A stretch of DNA of 64,000 bases from NCBI GenBank assembly GCA_038380435.1, contig JAWZYU010000011.1, positions 85,288,501 through 85,352,500 of the forward strand, in the 5' to 3' direction. The position numbers and the translations under genes are program-made. Shown here piece by piece: positions 1 through 12,100 of this stretch (the stretch's first letter is position 1; every line of letters starts with the position of its first letter). The stretch is from Ryuthela nishihirai (lineage: Eukaryota; Arthropoda; Arachnida; Araneae; Heptathelidae). A model generated the notes under the pieces. It was not told where the DNA came from and did no database searches. It was given only the letters and a program-made list of their open reading frames with translations.

Positions 1-597
1 AAATACCAATCGCTTCAAATGTAACAGAAACACCAGTCACTTAAAATGTAACAGAAACACCAGTCACTTGAAATGTAACAGAAACACCAGTCACTTGAAA
101 TGTAACAGAAACACCAGTCACTTCAAATGTAATAGAAACACAAATCACTTCAAATGCAACAAAATGCCAATTCCTTCAAATGTAACAGAATCACTAATCA
201 TTTCAAATGTAACAGAAGCACTAATCACTTCAAATATAACAGAAACACCAATCACTTGAAATATAAGAGACACACCAATCACTTCAAATGCAACAAAATA
301 TCAATTCCTTCAAATGTAATAGAAGCCCTAATCACTTCAAATGTAATAGAAGCCCTAATCACTTCAAATGTAACAGAAACACCAGTCACTTCAAATGTAA
401 CAGAAACACCAATCACTTAAAATGCAACAAAATGCCAATTCCTGCAAATGTAACAGAAGCATCAATCACTTGAAATGTAACAGAAACACCAGTCACTTCA
501 AATGTAACAGAAACACCAATCACTTCAAATGCAACAAAATGCCAATTCCTTCAAATGTAATAGAAACACCAATTACTTCAAATGTAATCAGCAAAGA
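1..597. repeat. 27-bp minisatellite with higher-order structure
   Basis: Tandem repeat of a 27-bp unit built around CACTTCAAATGTAACAGAAA. A distinct 26-bp variant containing CAACAAAATGCCAATTCC starts at about 151, 285, 419 and 526, so the variant recurs every 134, 134 and 107 bp (4 or 3 ordinary units plus one 26-bp unit). Because 27 is divisible by three, every frame stays open for long stretches with 9-residue repeats. These open frames are a consequence of the repeat and are not annotated as genes. Confidence 0.93.
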
Positions 598-1179
598 AAA
601 CTAAAAGAATAGCATATCGCCTCTGACGAATATGGTTATGCTCGTTTTCAAAGAAAATGTATGTTTTCATTTCCTGAATTTTGCACACTTTGACAGTAAT
701 AATTTGTACTAAACAGTAATTGAAAAATGAAATTAGTAATATATTATGAGCGCTATACAATGTAAAAAAATCATTTCTCATTTATTCCTAAAAATGAAGA
801 AGTTGTTTTTTCTCATCATCAATGGTTAAGGGGCAAATCAATCAGTGTACATAAAATAAAATCAATTATCTATAATTATTATTACTAAAATTTTTAAAAT
901 CAAGTATCAACTTTGTTAAATAAAGAACATCCAGTCTAATAATTAACAATAGTAGTTTAATTAATTTAGCCCTACCTGGTTTAGTGGTTAGTGTTCCCTG
1001 ACTACTAAATCAGCGGGGCATGTTTGTGTAAGTGTTTGTATGTTGTATGAGAAACCAGGACAAGCCTAATATAACTTCTAGGTTATCTGCGTCTTATGTA
1101 TAGAGAAGTATCTTCTTCGCTTAAAAAATTTTGAAACACATGAAAATAAATTATACTTCTCTTAGTCAACCTGAATATA
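598..1179. other. AT-rich spacer with one tRNA-like stretch
   Basis: No convincing coding sequence. At about 970-1020 the stretch CCTGGTTTAGTGGTTAG followed by a possible anticodon-arm hairpin resembles the 5' half of a tRNA or tRNA-derived SINE head (A-box like). No B box follows, so it is at best a relic. Confidence 0.35.
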
Positions 1180-2044
1180 CAGGGTAATTGTAAACTCTTT
1201 CAAGAAAAAAAGAAGGGTGATAGTACACATCAAGACGTACAATTTTTGCAATGGAACCTAGGGTCGTATTCCACCCCTTCTACCAGAAAAGAGTACTTTC
1301 GAAAAACGCCACACATGAAGAAGTATTTACAACCGGTGCATGAAAAGCACAAGATGCAAATCAGGTGCGCTGAGCAAGTGGGTAGACGATTAAGAACAAA
1401 CATTTAAAAACGCAGCCGAACCCGTTCATCGACATTACCGTGATAACGTCACATGATAAGTGACGTATTCGTGAAGGACATGGAAGACTACACATACGAG
1501 GAATTGGCGGATATGCATCTGATGTACGGCCAAGCAGGTGGTAATGGACGTGAAGCACAAAGATTGCACCGTGAGAGATTTCCGAATCGTCGTATTCCTT
1601 ACCATTCGACCTTCGCCAATGTTGATCGAAGACTGCGTGAAACTGGCTCGTTGGCTATCTCAATGATTGATACTGGACTTTTGCGAAGTGTGCGGACACC
1701 GGAAATGGAAGAACGTGTCTTGCAGCGATTTGCAGAAGTTCCTTCCACAAGTACGCGAGTGGTGTCATCCGAAATGGGAGTTTGTCACACCTCGGTGTGG
1801 AATGTCCTACATGAGACACGGATGCATCCCTTCCACGTGCAGAAGGTCCAAGCTTTGAACGAAGATAACTATCCCCGCCGTATAGAGTTTGTTAGGTGGA
1901 TGCTCCAGATGAACAATGTTAATCCGCAATTTCCCGCATAAGTGTTATTTAGTGATGAGACCACGTTTACCCGGGAACGCATTTTCAACAATCACAACCA
2001 GCACGCTTGGGCTTAAGAAAATCCACACGTCACTTACCCTTGTA

Positions 2045-2109
2045 AACACCAGCAGAAATTTGGCATCAACATGACCTTTTGAACACCAGCAGAAATTTGG
2101 CATCAACAT
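2045..2109. repeat. 28-bp direct duplication inside the transposase pseudogene
   Basis: A 28-bp stretch starting AACACCAGCAGAAATTTGGC is present at 2045-2072 and again at 2082-2109. It lies immediately before the small insertion at 2117 and looks like a local duplication linked to insertion or repair. Confidence 0.8.
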
Positions 2110-2116
2110 CACGTTA

Positions 2117-2337
2117 ATTCATTGCTCATCAATTCACCGCAACGTCAATTCACCGCTCATCAATTCATCGCAACGTCAGTTTATTGCAGCGTCAATTCAT
2201 CGCAGTGTTAGACATGTGGTTTTGTTGACTTTCTGCATCTGTAGATTGTTGAAATGAACTCTGGAGACAATAATTTAGACTTTAAAATGTTAAACATGAA
2301 TCAGACGATTTTAGCATCATCATTGATGAGCAATGAT
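2117..2337. mobile_element. small insertion related to the foldback element at 3084-4495
   Basis: This 221-bp insert interrupts the transposase reading frame between its first and second catalytic blocks. Its two ends are inverted repeats of about 16 bp (CATTGCTCATCAAT on the left, ATTGATGAGCAATG on the right). The interior has several copies of TCAATTCATCGCA followed by about 120 bp that match the outer part of both arms of the foldback element downstream. It is probably a short non-autonomous relative of that element. Confidence 0.65.
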
Positions 2338-3346
2338 TCCTGGATGATTGTCTGGTGGGACATTACCTCTTGCCAGAACGACTGACCAGCGCAGCGTACC
2401 GTGTGTTTCTGGAGCAAGTGCTTCAGGGTCTGTTGCAGGGTGTTCTACTCACCACACAGAGGGACATGTGTTTATGCATGATGGGGACCCAGCACACTTC
2501 TCCATCGAGTTCCGATACTTCCTAAATGCAACATATCCGGGGCCGTGGATTGGACATATTGAACCTGTGGCTTGGCCTCCACGCTCCCCAGACCTCATTC
2601 CACTAGATTTCTTCTTCTGGGGGCAGATGAAAACACTTGTGTACAAGACACCTGTGGACTCCCTGGAAGATCTCGTCGCGAGAATCGGTGTTGTAGCGGA
2701 CAAGACCAACACCACACCAGCAGTCTACGAGAGGGTGCGACAATCCTTCATTCGGCGGTGTGGGCTGTGCAACAACGCCCTCGGACGCCACTTTGAACAG
2801 CTACTTTGAGTCTTTCTCTGACGCGAATGTAATTAAGTTAACTCATAAATTAGTTAAGTACCTTTGTTTTCCCTGTTGAAGGACAACGTGGATATGTAAC
2901 TTTACACTTCTCTGGTGGAAGGAGTGGAATGCGACCCTAGGTTCCATTGCAACAATTGGTCATCTTGATGTGTACTATCACCCCTCTTTTTTTGTTGAAA
3001 GAGTTTACAATCACCCTGTATATTCTTGATCAATAGATTCTATCACCATTGTTTGCAGATTTCTAGCATAAATATGGTTCTATGTCAATTCATCGCAAGG
3101 CCGTTCATCGCAAAGTCAATTTATCGTAGCCCCAATTCATCGCAGTATTAGACATATTATTTTATTGATTTTCTTCATCTTTGCACAAATGAATTCTCTA
3201 AAGACAATAATTTAGACTTTGAAACGTTAAATACGCATCAGAAGAATTTACCTCAGAAATGGTTTAAAACTTAAATAACAAGCATTGTTTCAAACCATTT
3301 ATTAAAAAATGCATTTTAAAGCTTTGAATAATGATTATTTCAATAT

Positions 3347-3398
3347 TAGGCAATCATTAATGATATTTATGAAAATAAATATCATTAATGATTGCCTA
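3347..3398. repeat. perfect palindrome inside the left foldback arm
   Basis: Two 23-bp arms (3347-3369 and 3376-3398) are exact reverse complements separated by 6 bp. The arm begins TAGGCAATCATTAATG. The right foldback arm does not contain the same hairpin. Confidence 0.85.
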
Positions 3399-3506
3399 AT
3401 TAATATTCTGGCTTCCGTGCTCCTTTAAATAATGAACGAATATTGTTGAAACGATACCTATTTTTACGTGAAGTAACTAATACTCACATATTTTATGCCC
3501 CACCTT

Positions 3507-3706
3507 AGTAAGAGGGTTAAGTTGTTTTCGCTCTGAGAGACCCCGTGGACAGCTGTTAGGAGACAGATTGAAGCCTTCCATGAAGGCTATCCAGCATGTT
3601 CTTTAATATACACTGGGTATGGCTTTCCAGCACACGGCTTCATGTCCCATCCAATGGTGGCGGCCTTTCCAGGCCCATTGGTATTCCCTTTCTGATTGAA
3701 GTCAGT
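3507..3706 (-). mobile_element. SINE family A, internally deleted fragment
   Basis: Reverse-strand match to the 3' two-thirds of the full-length SINE at 63082-63469: the tail (GCTCTGAG region), CAGCTGTTAGGAGACAGAT, CCAGCATGTTCTTTAA and GGGTATGGCT all occur in the same order. It lacks the tRNA-like head and part of the middle. It sits in the core of the foldback element and so inserted after that element or was captured by it. Confidence 0.8.
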
Positions 3707-5340
3707 TTATCAATACATATCCAACCTAAAAAGAATTTTTAATTTTTCGATAAAAGCAAACAATTATCTCTTAAAACAAATAAATTGCATCCCCCCCTAA
3801 GGTTAAGGGTTAAAAATCATCAATTGAGTTTCGAACAGTTTACTTAGAATAGCCCTGGACAAATAACGGCCAAGCATTTCTTTTCGTTCGGTCCCAGAAC
3901 TATTAATGACAAATTTATTAATTTTACAAAAGAGAAAAAAAAATATAGGACAAAAAGTCCAACTTCGACGAAACAAATTCTCATTAAAATAATTAATTTT
4001 AATAAAATTATATCGTTTATGTTTTTCTTTTTACACTGGTTGTATATATGTTATTGATGATGAATTAAAGATCAAAATTAGATTTATTTAAATATCGATT
4101 TTCAACGATATTCGTTCAGTATTTAAAGAAGTACGGAAGCTGGAATATTTAACAACAGATTATTTTTATAAGTATCATTAATGGTTGCGTAATGATTATT
4201 TCAATATTATGCAAACTTTTAAAATGCATATTTTATTAAATGGTTTGAAACAATCCTTGTTATGCAAGTTTTAATTAATTTCTGAGGTAAAATCATCTGA
4301 TTCATGTTTAACATTTTAAAGTCTAATTTATTCCAGAGTTCATTTAAACAATCTGCAGATGCAGAAAGTCAATAAAACCAGATGTCTAACACTGCGATCA
4401 ATTGATGCTGTGATAAATTGAATTAAATTGATCAATTGATGCTGTGATAAATTGGTGAATTGACGTTGCGAGGAATCGATGCGCGATGAATTGACGGGAC
4501 ACTCATCAATATATCGTTTGTAATATTACTTCAAGTTATACATTTATTAAATTAAAGTCTTTTGGAGGATTTGAAAACTGTGACATATATACGTATGTAT
4601 GTATACATATATATTTAATACCTATTCAACTTCAAAAGGAATTTTTCATTAATCACTTAAAACAACAAGTTGCGTTTCGTCCCTGGTGGTGAAGAGACAA
4701 ATTGTTGTTGCGAACGAAAACACATTGAGCATCACACTCTACCAGCAAAATTTTAAATTTTCTAACCGAAATAGAGCGTTTGCGATATTGGTAAAAATTT
4801 TCAAATTTTTATATTTTTTCACCGTCATACGGCGCAATTCAAACTTTTGGGTGACTCCTAATATATTTTCAATGCATATCCAACCCAGAAAGAACTTTAA
4901 TTTATCTTGAAAAGCAAACGGTCGTCTGTTAAAACAAAAAATGTGTTTCCCCTTTAGGGTAAAGGAGAAAAACATTGTTATTAATGGAATGGTGGAATGT
5001 GATAATGATTGATGGAATGTGATTAATGGAATGGATGGAATAATGGAATGGTGGAATGAGTGGTGGAATGTGAAAGCAACAAAGTTTACATTAATAAACA
5101 AGGATTGTTATTAACTCTAAACTTTGTTACCTTCACATTCCACCACCAAAATTTCAAATTTCCAACATAATTACATCGCTGGCAAGATTCGTTTCAAATT
5201 TTGTCATTTTCAAGTTTTCCGCCGTTAAAGGATGCAATTATAGTTATTGGGAGATTGCGAAAGGCGAATCGTAATATTTCGACAATACCTAACCCATCAA
5301 AGAAAAAAAAAATCTCTAAAAACACGACATGATGATTTTT
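3700..5340. repeat. degenerate dispersed-tandem repeat region
   Basis: Related segments recur with poor conservation. A block reading CATATCCAACC followed by AAAGAA and then CTTAAAACAA and a CCCC-AAGG-TAAGG motif appears near 3715-3830, 4610-4700 and 4865-4980. A second block (ACCA-CAAAATTT-AAATTT) appears near 4735-4860 and 5140-5280. There are no convincing genes; open frames here are short and lack recognisable domains. Confidence 0.5.
4975..5095. repeat. TGGAATG-based minisatellite
   Basis: Irregular tandem array of TGGAATG with variable spacers (TTAATGGAATGGTGGAATGTG and similar). On the minus strand it creates a spurious open frame rich in Ser, Ile, Pro and His. Confidence 0.85.
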
Positions 5341-8300
5341 CATGTCTACAGACGGACAGATGAAAAATTGAAACATTAGCTTGGCTCTTCTAAAAATGAG
5401 CTAAAAACATTCTTCTAACGTTTAGTTTCTGCTTTTGTACGTTTTTACAGGGCTTTTCACTCTCGACTTCTAACATTCGCTCCTCTTCCATTGGATATTT
5501 CCTTTTCGCAATTCAAAAGTTCGTCGTTTGTGGGACGATATATGTCGGCCATTCCAAGCAAAGTGGCGCCAATACCAATTTCGATGTGGTCCAGTAGACT
5601 TTCGTCTCTGGTCCAGTTGCGATCCGAACCTCAGACTTCAGAGTCTCTCTTGGCACAAGAATAGGACTTCATTTCGGTTCCACAGCCACAGGGGATTCCG
5701 TTATTTTAATAAACTTAGACTTGCATAATTGAGGAGTAGTCTCGCAGATGCATTTTGAAAGGAAAATTCAGTTTCCCTTAAAAGATTAAATCCAATGAAA
5801 TTGTGGGGTGGGAGATGAGTGTTCTTTTCCCATTGTTCTCAGCTATTACTCTAAGCTTGCCACTTGCTGTCTCACCGTCCTCTCGTCCTCTTTGCTATAG
5901 GAGTCCTTCTCTGCACTCCTTTTCAGCACGCAGAAAGTGTCAATCTTTGCCGCTGCATCTCTAAAGACATCCTATGAGGTGCCTTCTATCTGTTCCTAAC
6001 AGTATCTAGTGTGTTTAGACAAATACGTCCACAGCTCATCACTGATTTACTAAGTATTTAATCACTATTTAGCTGTTTAAGTAGCAGGATGAAGATGGAT
6101 GTAGAGGAAAAACTCTGTCTTGAGCAGGGTGGGATCTGATATGCTGGTTGTGTTGGACGAGTGCTCATATCTCGGATGGCTCTGAAAGAATAGAGTCCAC
6201 TAATTCACTCAAAGACAGTGATTGGCCAGATGGAGTATAGTATAACAGGAGCAGTAGAGGAGAGAGTGATAAGCGGCCAGTAGCTCAGGGGTCACGTTGG
6301 GAGATCATGAGTTCAGATCTCACCCGTCTCAAGACAATTTTTCCTCTATACTCATCTTCATCCCGTTCCCTAAACAGATTTATGCCGATTAAAACTTTAA
6401 ATCTATTGTGTTTCTTTCCCCAACCATGTCTTAGCCTTGGAATTCTTGGGATTGGCATTTTAGAAAAGAAGCGAATAAATGCTTCAGGGCGAAACGAACC
6501 TTTCAATCCCACCCAACCATTGATCACAGCTTCTTTTAACTCTAATTCGTTACTCTAAGCAACAAAGTGCATGCCATCCGAAATTCTCCGAATAGCAAAG
6601 AGAAAAATGGGTAATAAAACTCTATTCCGTTTTGCTAATTCCGCATGCTTCTGAAGACTTCCTATGCCAGTTAGTTAAGTTGTTTGTGACCTGTAAAAGT
6701 AGCGGAGGATGAAATATGCACTTACGTATTTTGCATTAACTAATATCTGATTTTATGGCTTGGGTGACGAAAAACAAAATGCAAATTACGAATTGCGATC
6801 GAAACATTTTCTTCTGTTTGTGTGTGAGCCATCACGATTACAGCCAAGCGCACGCTCCACTTCATCTGAAATACGTACACTTTCCAGAGTTGGGGGGGGG
6901 GGGAGCGGCGGCGGAGGGGAATGAGAAATCTATCGAATTCCGGAAAAATAAGTTCATTGTGTTTTAAGTACCATTTGTTGGACCAACTAAAGTAGCAGTC
7001 GATTTTTGATGCAATAGTCTAAGCAAGGACAAAAAAATTTATTTTCCCATACTTTCTTTCTCCATTTCGAACAGTTATTGGTAACCGTTTTTTGTATTAG
7101 CGTTTGTCGATAACTGTTTCAACTTTGTTCGTCAACAACTAGCAAGTAACAGTTTCCTAGTAAAAAAATGAATTGTTTTGTAAATACTTGCTCCAAAACC
7201 CTCGGGAACATTTCCTCTTAATCCTTTCGATCACAAGATGAATACATAATGAAAGAGTTTTGTTTCCTTTAGAAATTTCTTTAACTACTTTCCTGCTTCT
7301 GATATGGGACAGATGTTTTATCTCTGCCACTTGGTTACCTGACACAACGTTCGTACGGATGGAATAATAAGCTGCAGCAAATAGCCCCTCTCATTAAGGC
7401 AACAAGTGCACACCAAAGAACACCTTCGGAATGGCCTTACCTTCTCTATACAGCTAAACAGATACCTTCTTTACGTCTGCTCTGATCTTTGGTGGTCGGA
7501 CCATTTGCATTCATTATGAAGAGAGAAAGGTGGCGCTCTTAAACAATAACAAACTCAACGAACTCTTCCGCTTGTACGATGAAGATACAATTATGTATTA
7601 AAAGATGTCAACCTGGGAAGAGCCATAAAGAAGTTATTAATGCAGGTTATTACTGTTAGCTATTCCAAAACGAAACTTGTGACCATGCAGTCGATACTCT
7701 CATATTATGCAGTCTTTTTTAATCATCTCTCCTCTGCAAATAGCATTCGACCGGACTTTCTCTTGATCCGTTCCATCATTATTCACCCCTTCTCCTTTTT
7801 TTGTAAAGGTGTTTGCTTTTTGTGTGTGCTCTTGATTTGCGATTAATTCAACGTTAGTTCCCGCAGTGTATCGTATTCATTGAGAACAATAAAGGAAACC
7901 TATATCATTTTTTATATCTGAAAAAGGGGAATAATATAATTATTCTTTGCTGACAAGTTTATATCTGAGCAAGCATGTGCAATTCATGTATTACTTAAAT
8001 TATAACATTTTAAAAATATTACAAATTTAAATATTGTGAATTTCCTCATTATCCATAAGAAACAATACTTTTCTCATTAGTTATCACCATTATGTTAAAA
8101 CTGATGAGACTATTAATAGAAAATGGAAAAAAAATCTAAAAAAAAAAATGCATGAAATTTGTATGTTCTGCCAATAAACAGGAAATTTGATCAATAATCA
8201 ATCTAACCTCAGTAGGTGAGCATTTGGTCTCATGAAATGCTTCAAAATGGTTGAAAAGATTGTTTTCTAATTTCTTCTTACACATCAAAGACAGTAAGAG

Positions 8301-9190
8301 GGGGTGAGTCTAATACTATGGCAATATTAGAAGCATCGTAAAATCTCGCTAGATGAATTACAAATGTTGCTTTCATCTCTAATGGATTCCCTTCCAGAAC
8401 TTTTCTTTCTGCTTGTTTTTTCTTCACCTGATCATTTCGCAGCAAGAGATTCCTTTCAGAAGTAAGACAAACATAGCCTAAAAATTATTTTCGCTAGTTT
8501 TTTAAGAAAGAAAAATAATGCTAGATAAATTTTTTATGCAACTAAATATCATCCATGAACTTTCTACTTAAAATTTAAAAACAGGTTAATATATCCGACA
8601 CGCAAAAGAATTATTACGGCTTTCAGCAGCAGATGGCCTACATTGGAGATATAAATTCTGCAGAGAGTTGACAACGGAATCAACTTTTACGTGTCACGCT
8701 TTCCGTTTTAATTTCTCCATGATTCACTCCCTCGTCGCAGCAGCAGGTGCTCAATGGGACCAGTCGCAGAATCTCTGCATGTGCTGCAACAGCGATAGCT
8801 TCAATCAGCGGTAACTGACACTGATGATAAAATTATCATCATCATTAGTTTATTACAATAAACTAAAATGAATCCTATATATTCGTAAAATTCTATTCAA
8901 ACCAAAATAATCTAAACTCATGTAGTTAGTTAGTATACAAGTTAGGTAAAATAATTTAGCTTCAGGAAAATCAACTCAGTCTACACCAGGAGTGCACAAA
9001 CTCAGGCCAACGTGGAAATTGGAATATAAAATACAAGGTGGTTATAATTTAACTGACTGTACTCAGAGCGATGTAGAGAAGGATCTACTCGATGAATCAC
9101 AGCGAAAAGTGGTGGATGCCTTAATAAGAACATGGGGTAAAGAATTTGCGAATAAAAAAAATTAGTTAGTGTAGTACCACCAGGTGGCGT
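5341..9190. other. gene-free AT-rich DNA with one tRNA-like head and low-complexity tracts
   Basis: No reading frame with a recognisable domain. At about 6272-6330 the stretch GGCCAGTAGCTCAGGGGTCA followed by GAGTTCAGATCTCACC has A-box-like and B-box-like spacing and may be the head of another tRNA-derived repeat. A G14 run with a GC-rich tail lies at 6891-6920. Short ATCATC runs lie near 8830. The last 200 bp before the LINE (8990-9190) look like old repeat sequence that I could not assign. Confidence 0.5.
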
Positions 9191-9194
9191 GGGT

Positions 9195-12100
9195 GCGCTA
9201 AAACGTGGTAGAAAAGCCTTCAATCACTCCTGGACTACCTGCATAGTACCTGAGTCATGGAAGGCAACACTCATCGTGCCTATCTTGAAGCAGGGAAAAC
9301 CCGTCACTGAGCTGTCCTCTTACAGGCCCATTGCTCTCTCATCTTGCCTCTGCAAGATCCTAGAGAGACTGGTCCTTGGATGCCTGGAATGGTATCTAGA
9401 GTCCAATGGCCTCCTCCCTGACAGCCTCTCGGGTTTCTGCAAAGGGAGGGTCACATCTGACAATCACATTGACTTCATTTCTGCTGCTGATCAGGCGCTG
9501 TCCGTGGGAGTAACTACTGTCGCTGTCTTCTTCAACATCCGGAAGGCATTCGATTCCCTGTCCCACTCAGATATTCTCTGCAGGCTCCTGGATCTCGGCC
9601 CCAGAGGCAATATCATCCATTAGATCAAAGCGTACTTCTCCAACAGGACAGTTCACGTGAAGCTGGGCAACACACTCAGCATCTCCCATACTATCAATCA
9701 TGGAGTACCTCAAGGGGGTGTCCTCAGCCCGATGTTACTGAACATCTTGCTGTCAGGCCTACACTCTCGACTTGAGAATAGAGTGGGTATTTCCATTTAC
9801 GCAGATGATATCTGCATCTGGTCCCCTAGCCAGGACCCCTACTATGCTCAGCTCGTGATGAAACGAGCTGTGGACACGGTCGTCAAGTTCCTTGACAACC
9901 TAAGCCTCACTCCTTCCACTGATAAGACTGTGGCCATGGTTCTCACGAGGAGACGCCTTCCACCCACCTTTCCTGACCTCTTGCTTGGTCCAGATCACAT
10001 CACGGCCGTCCATCAGCATAAGTTCCTTGGTGTGGTACTGGAGAGCAGGCTGAGCTGTGGGCCTCACATCCAGCATCTTAAGTTGCCACTGCGCAGAGAA
10101 ATATACTATCTTTCCTTGCTGTATCCACTGGGGAAGTTCTTGCAAGACCCTCCTATTTATGTCGGCACTTGATCCTCTCCCGCATCACCTACAATGGTCA
10201 CCTTCTGAGCAATGCCTCTGCTACACTGCTCAGCAAGTTGGCCACTGTCCACACAATATCCACACAATATATCTGCACCTCTGTCTTGGACTCTGCCCTA
10301 ACACACCTAATGCATCTGTCATCGCAGAGGCTGATGACATGCCTTTTCACCTGCACTGGAAGAGATATACTGTGTCATCTCTCGAGGCTCCATTCCCTGC
10401 ACTCTAACCATAAGCTTCTTATGAATTTGCATGACAGACCTCACTCTGCCATCATGGCATGACCGAGTCATTCCTGCCAGCTCCAGATGCTCGGGCTGGC
10501 AGGGACTGATGCTGGATGCTGGAAATACTCTCTTCCCCGACTGTGATGTTGCTTCTTCGTTTGTTTGTCTATTGGGACCACTTAGGAATGTCCCCTCGGT
10601 TCGATCGCTATACGCAACGGGTGAAAGGGTTTTTCGGAACAAATCAACGGTTTTATCACGATAGCAGGGACTCAATACTGAGACTCCTTCCCAATAAATT
10701 GGTTCAACTTAGTCCTTGATAAAACAATAACTATCCTTTAATTGATATGAACTACATTGACTGATGAGGAAAAACACACTCGTCACTCATTTACTATGAA
10801 TTACAAAACCAGCTTACTATCCCCGTTCAGCTGTTTTCCCGAGAGCCTCGTACCGCTAATACCAGTCGGCACTCACCAGCTTTTCAAATCTTATGTCTGC
10901 ACGCTTTCGAAACTCGACCGGCTCTGTCTTTATCATTGTTGCCAAACCCTTTTCTTCTTTTCTCTCTGTGCTCGGCCATCTGGCAAGGTCATTAATCACC
11001 AGGTCGCTTGTCAGTGGACGCGAGCATTTTGGGTGACCTCCGTCCCTCCGGGCACTGCTACTTCAATTAACTCTGATGCTGGGACAGAGGGCCTCCCACG
11101 TAGCATATGCCTTTTTGGTGAAATCCAAAATAAATATACAAAGCCTGAACAAAAAAAAATCTAAAATGGCCTCTAGCCTGACACCGACCTTCCACCCTGG
11201 AGGAATAGTGATCTTATGATCAATGTCACTATCCCTTCTCTTGGTAGGAAGAGTGACTCTGATCCATTGGCCATCAGACTTCTCTCCACTTCCTATGTCA
11301 CTGAACGATATGAGAGATGTACTGAGGTCTACACTGATGGATCTGTGGACCGGGAGAAGCAACGTGCTGCCTCTGCCTTTGCCATCTTACCTCCTCCACC
11401 TGTGCAGAGCTTCATGCTATACTCGAGGCTGCACTTTCCATCCTCAGCCTCGAGAGTGGCAACTTTGTCATCCTCTGTGACTGCAAGTCAGCCTTGGAAG
11501 CTCTCCAGAAGCGAGACAGCAAGAGTTGCAACCCCTTCCTCATCCACCAGATCATGGAGACTTGCTCCAAGGTCACTTCTGCCGGAATCACGTTTCATTT
11601 CCTGTGGTTCACTTCCCATGTAGAGATACCTGGCAATGATCTCGCTGATCACACCGCGAAGGAGGAGCTGGAGAATCAGAGGTGTGTAACTAATTACCCT
11701 CTCTCTCTCAGCGACTGCAAGAGTTCTGCCTCACAACTGATGAGCCAGTATCGTCTTCCCTAGTAGCAGAAAGACAGCAGCTGTTCCTCTTTCAGGTACC
11801 TGGTTGAACCTTCTCTCACTGCTCCTAACCTCAGTAATCTCCTCAGATCTGACGAGACCCTCCTTCATCGTCTCTGAGTTGGTTTCAACTACATGACTAT
11901 GCTACAACTCTATGCTTCGCACTCTTGGCAGAGCTTACAGTCCAGACTGTGACACTTGCAGCACACCTGAGACTGTATCCCACGTTCTGCTCAACTGCTC
12001 CCGCTACAATGGCGAAAGAGAAGCTTTGTTCCGGGAGCTTCATGATATCGGAACCACCGACTACTCCATCACCTCCCTTCTTGGCAACAACCATAATGCG

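Larger units (their letters stand above)
1453..2809 (+). pseudogene. mariner-like transposase pseudogene (N-terminal HTH plus DDE domain)
   Basis: The first 162 codons (ATG at 1453) contain YTYEELADMHLMYG, RFPNRRIPYHSTF and RRLRETGSL. This is the N-terminal helix-turn-helix type (DUF4817-like) common on mariner-like transposases of arthropods. A TAA at 1939 interrupts the frame, and the same frame then reads VLFSDETTF, the first catalytic aspartate region. After a 37-bp-offset duplication and a 0.22-kb insertion, coding resumes at about 2340. It includes HDGDPAHF with the second aspartate and WPPRSPDLIPLDFFFWG with the third, about 36 residues apart. The C-terminal part is open to 2809. Stops, frameshifts and the insertion mean it cannot make an active enzyme. 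The family is clear; the exact mariner subgroup is not. Confidence 0.85.
1180..3018 (+). mobile_element. mariner-like DNA transposon with long terminal inverted repeats
   Basis: The ends begin CAGGGTAATTGTAAACTCTT on the left and read the same inwards from 3018 on the right, each flanked by TA. The inverted repeat continues imperfectly for about 130 bp (left to about 1305, right from about 2890), including the shared inner stretch GCAATGGAACCTAGGGTCG. Length is 1839 bp, larger than a typical mariner because a secondary insertion lies inside. It carries the transposase pseudogene annotated at 1453-2809. Confidence 0.88.
3084..4495. mobile_element. foldback-type element with 0.38-0.4 kb inverted arms
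   Basis: The left arm (about 3084-3460) and right arm (about 4098-4495) are inverted copies of each other, both starting from the outside with arrays of TCAATTCATCGCA-like units. The central 640 bp is unrelated to the arms and holds a SINE fragment (3507-3706). No transposase reading frame was found, so it is non-autonomous. The right arm contains an extra short tandem duplication of GATCAATTGATGCTGTGATA. A third partial copy of the outer arm lies in the mariner at 2117-2337. Confidence 0.75.

Noticed and set aside
68..604. Overlapping open frames with KCNRNTSHF-like repeats
   Set aside because: They follow from the 27-bp minisatellite and exist in shifted frames at each 26-bp unit; no start context, no domain.
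4739..5101. 120-codon minus-strand frame rich in His, Ser and Ile
   Set aside because: Half of it is the reverse strand of the TGGAATG minisatellite and the rest is degenerate repeat.
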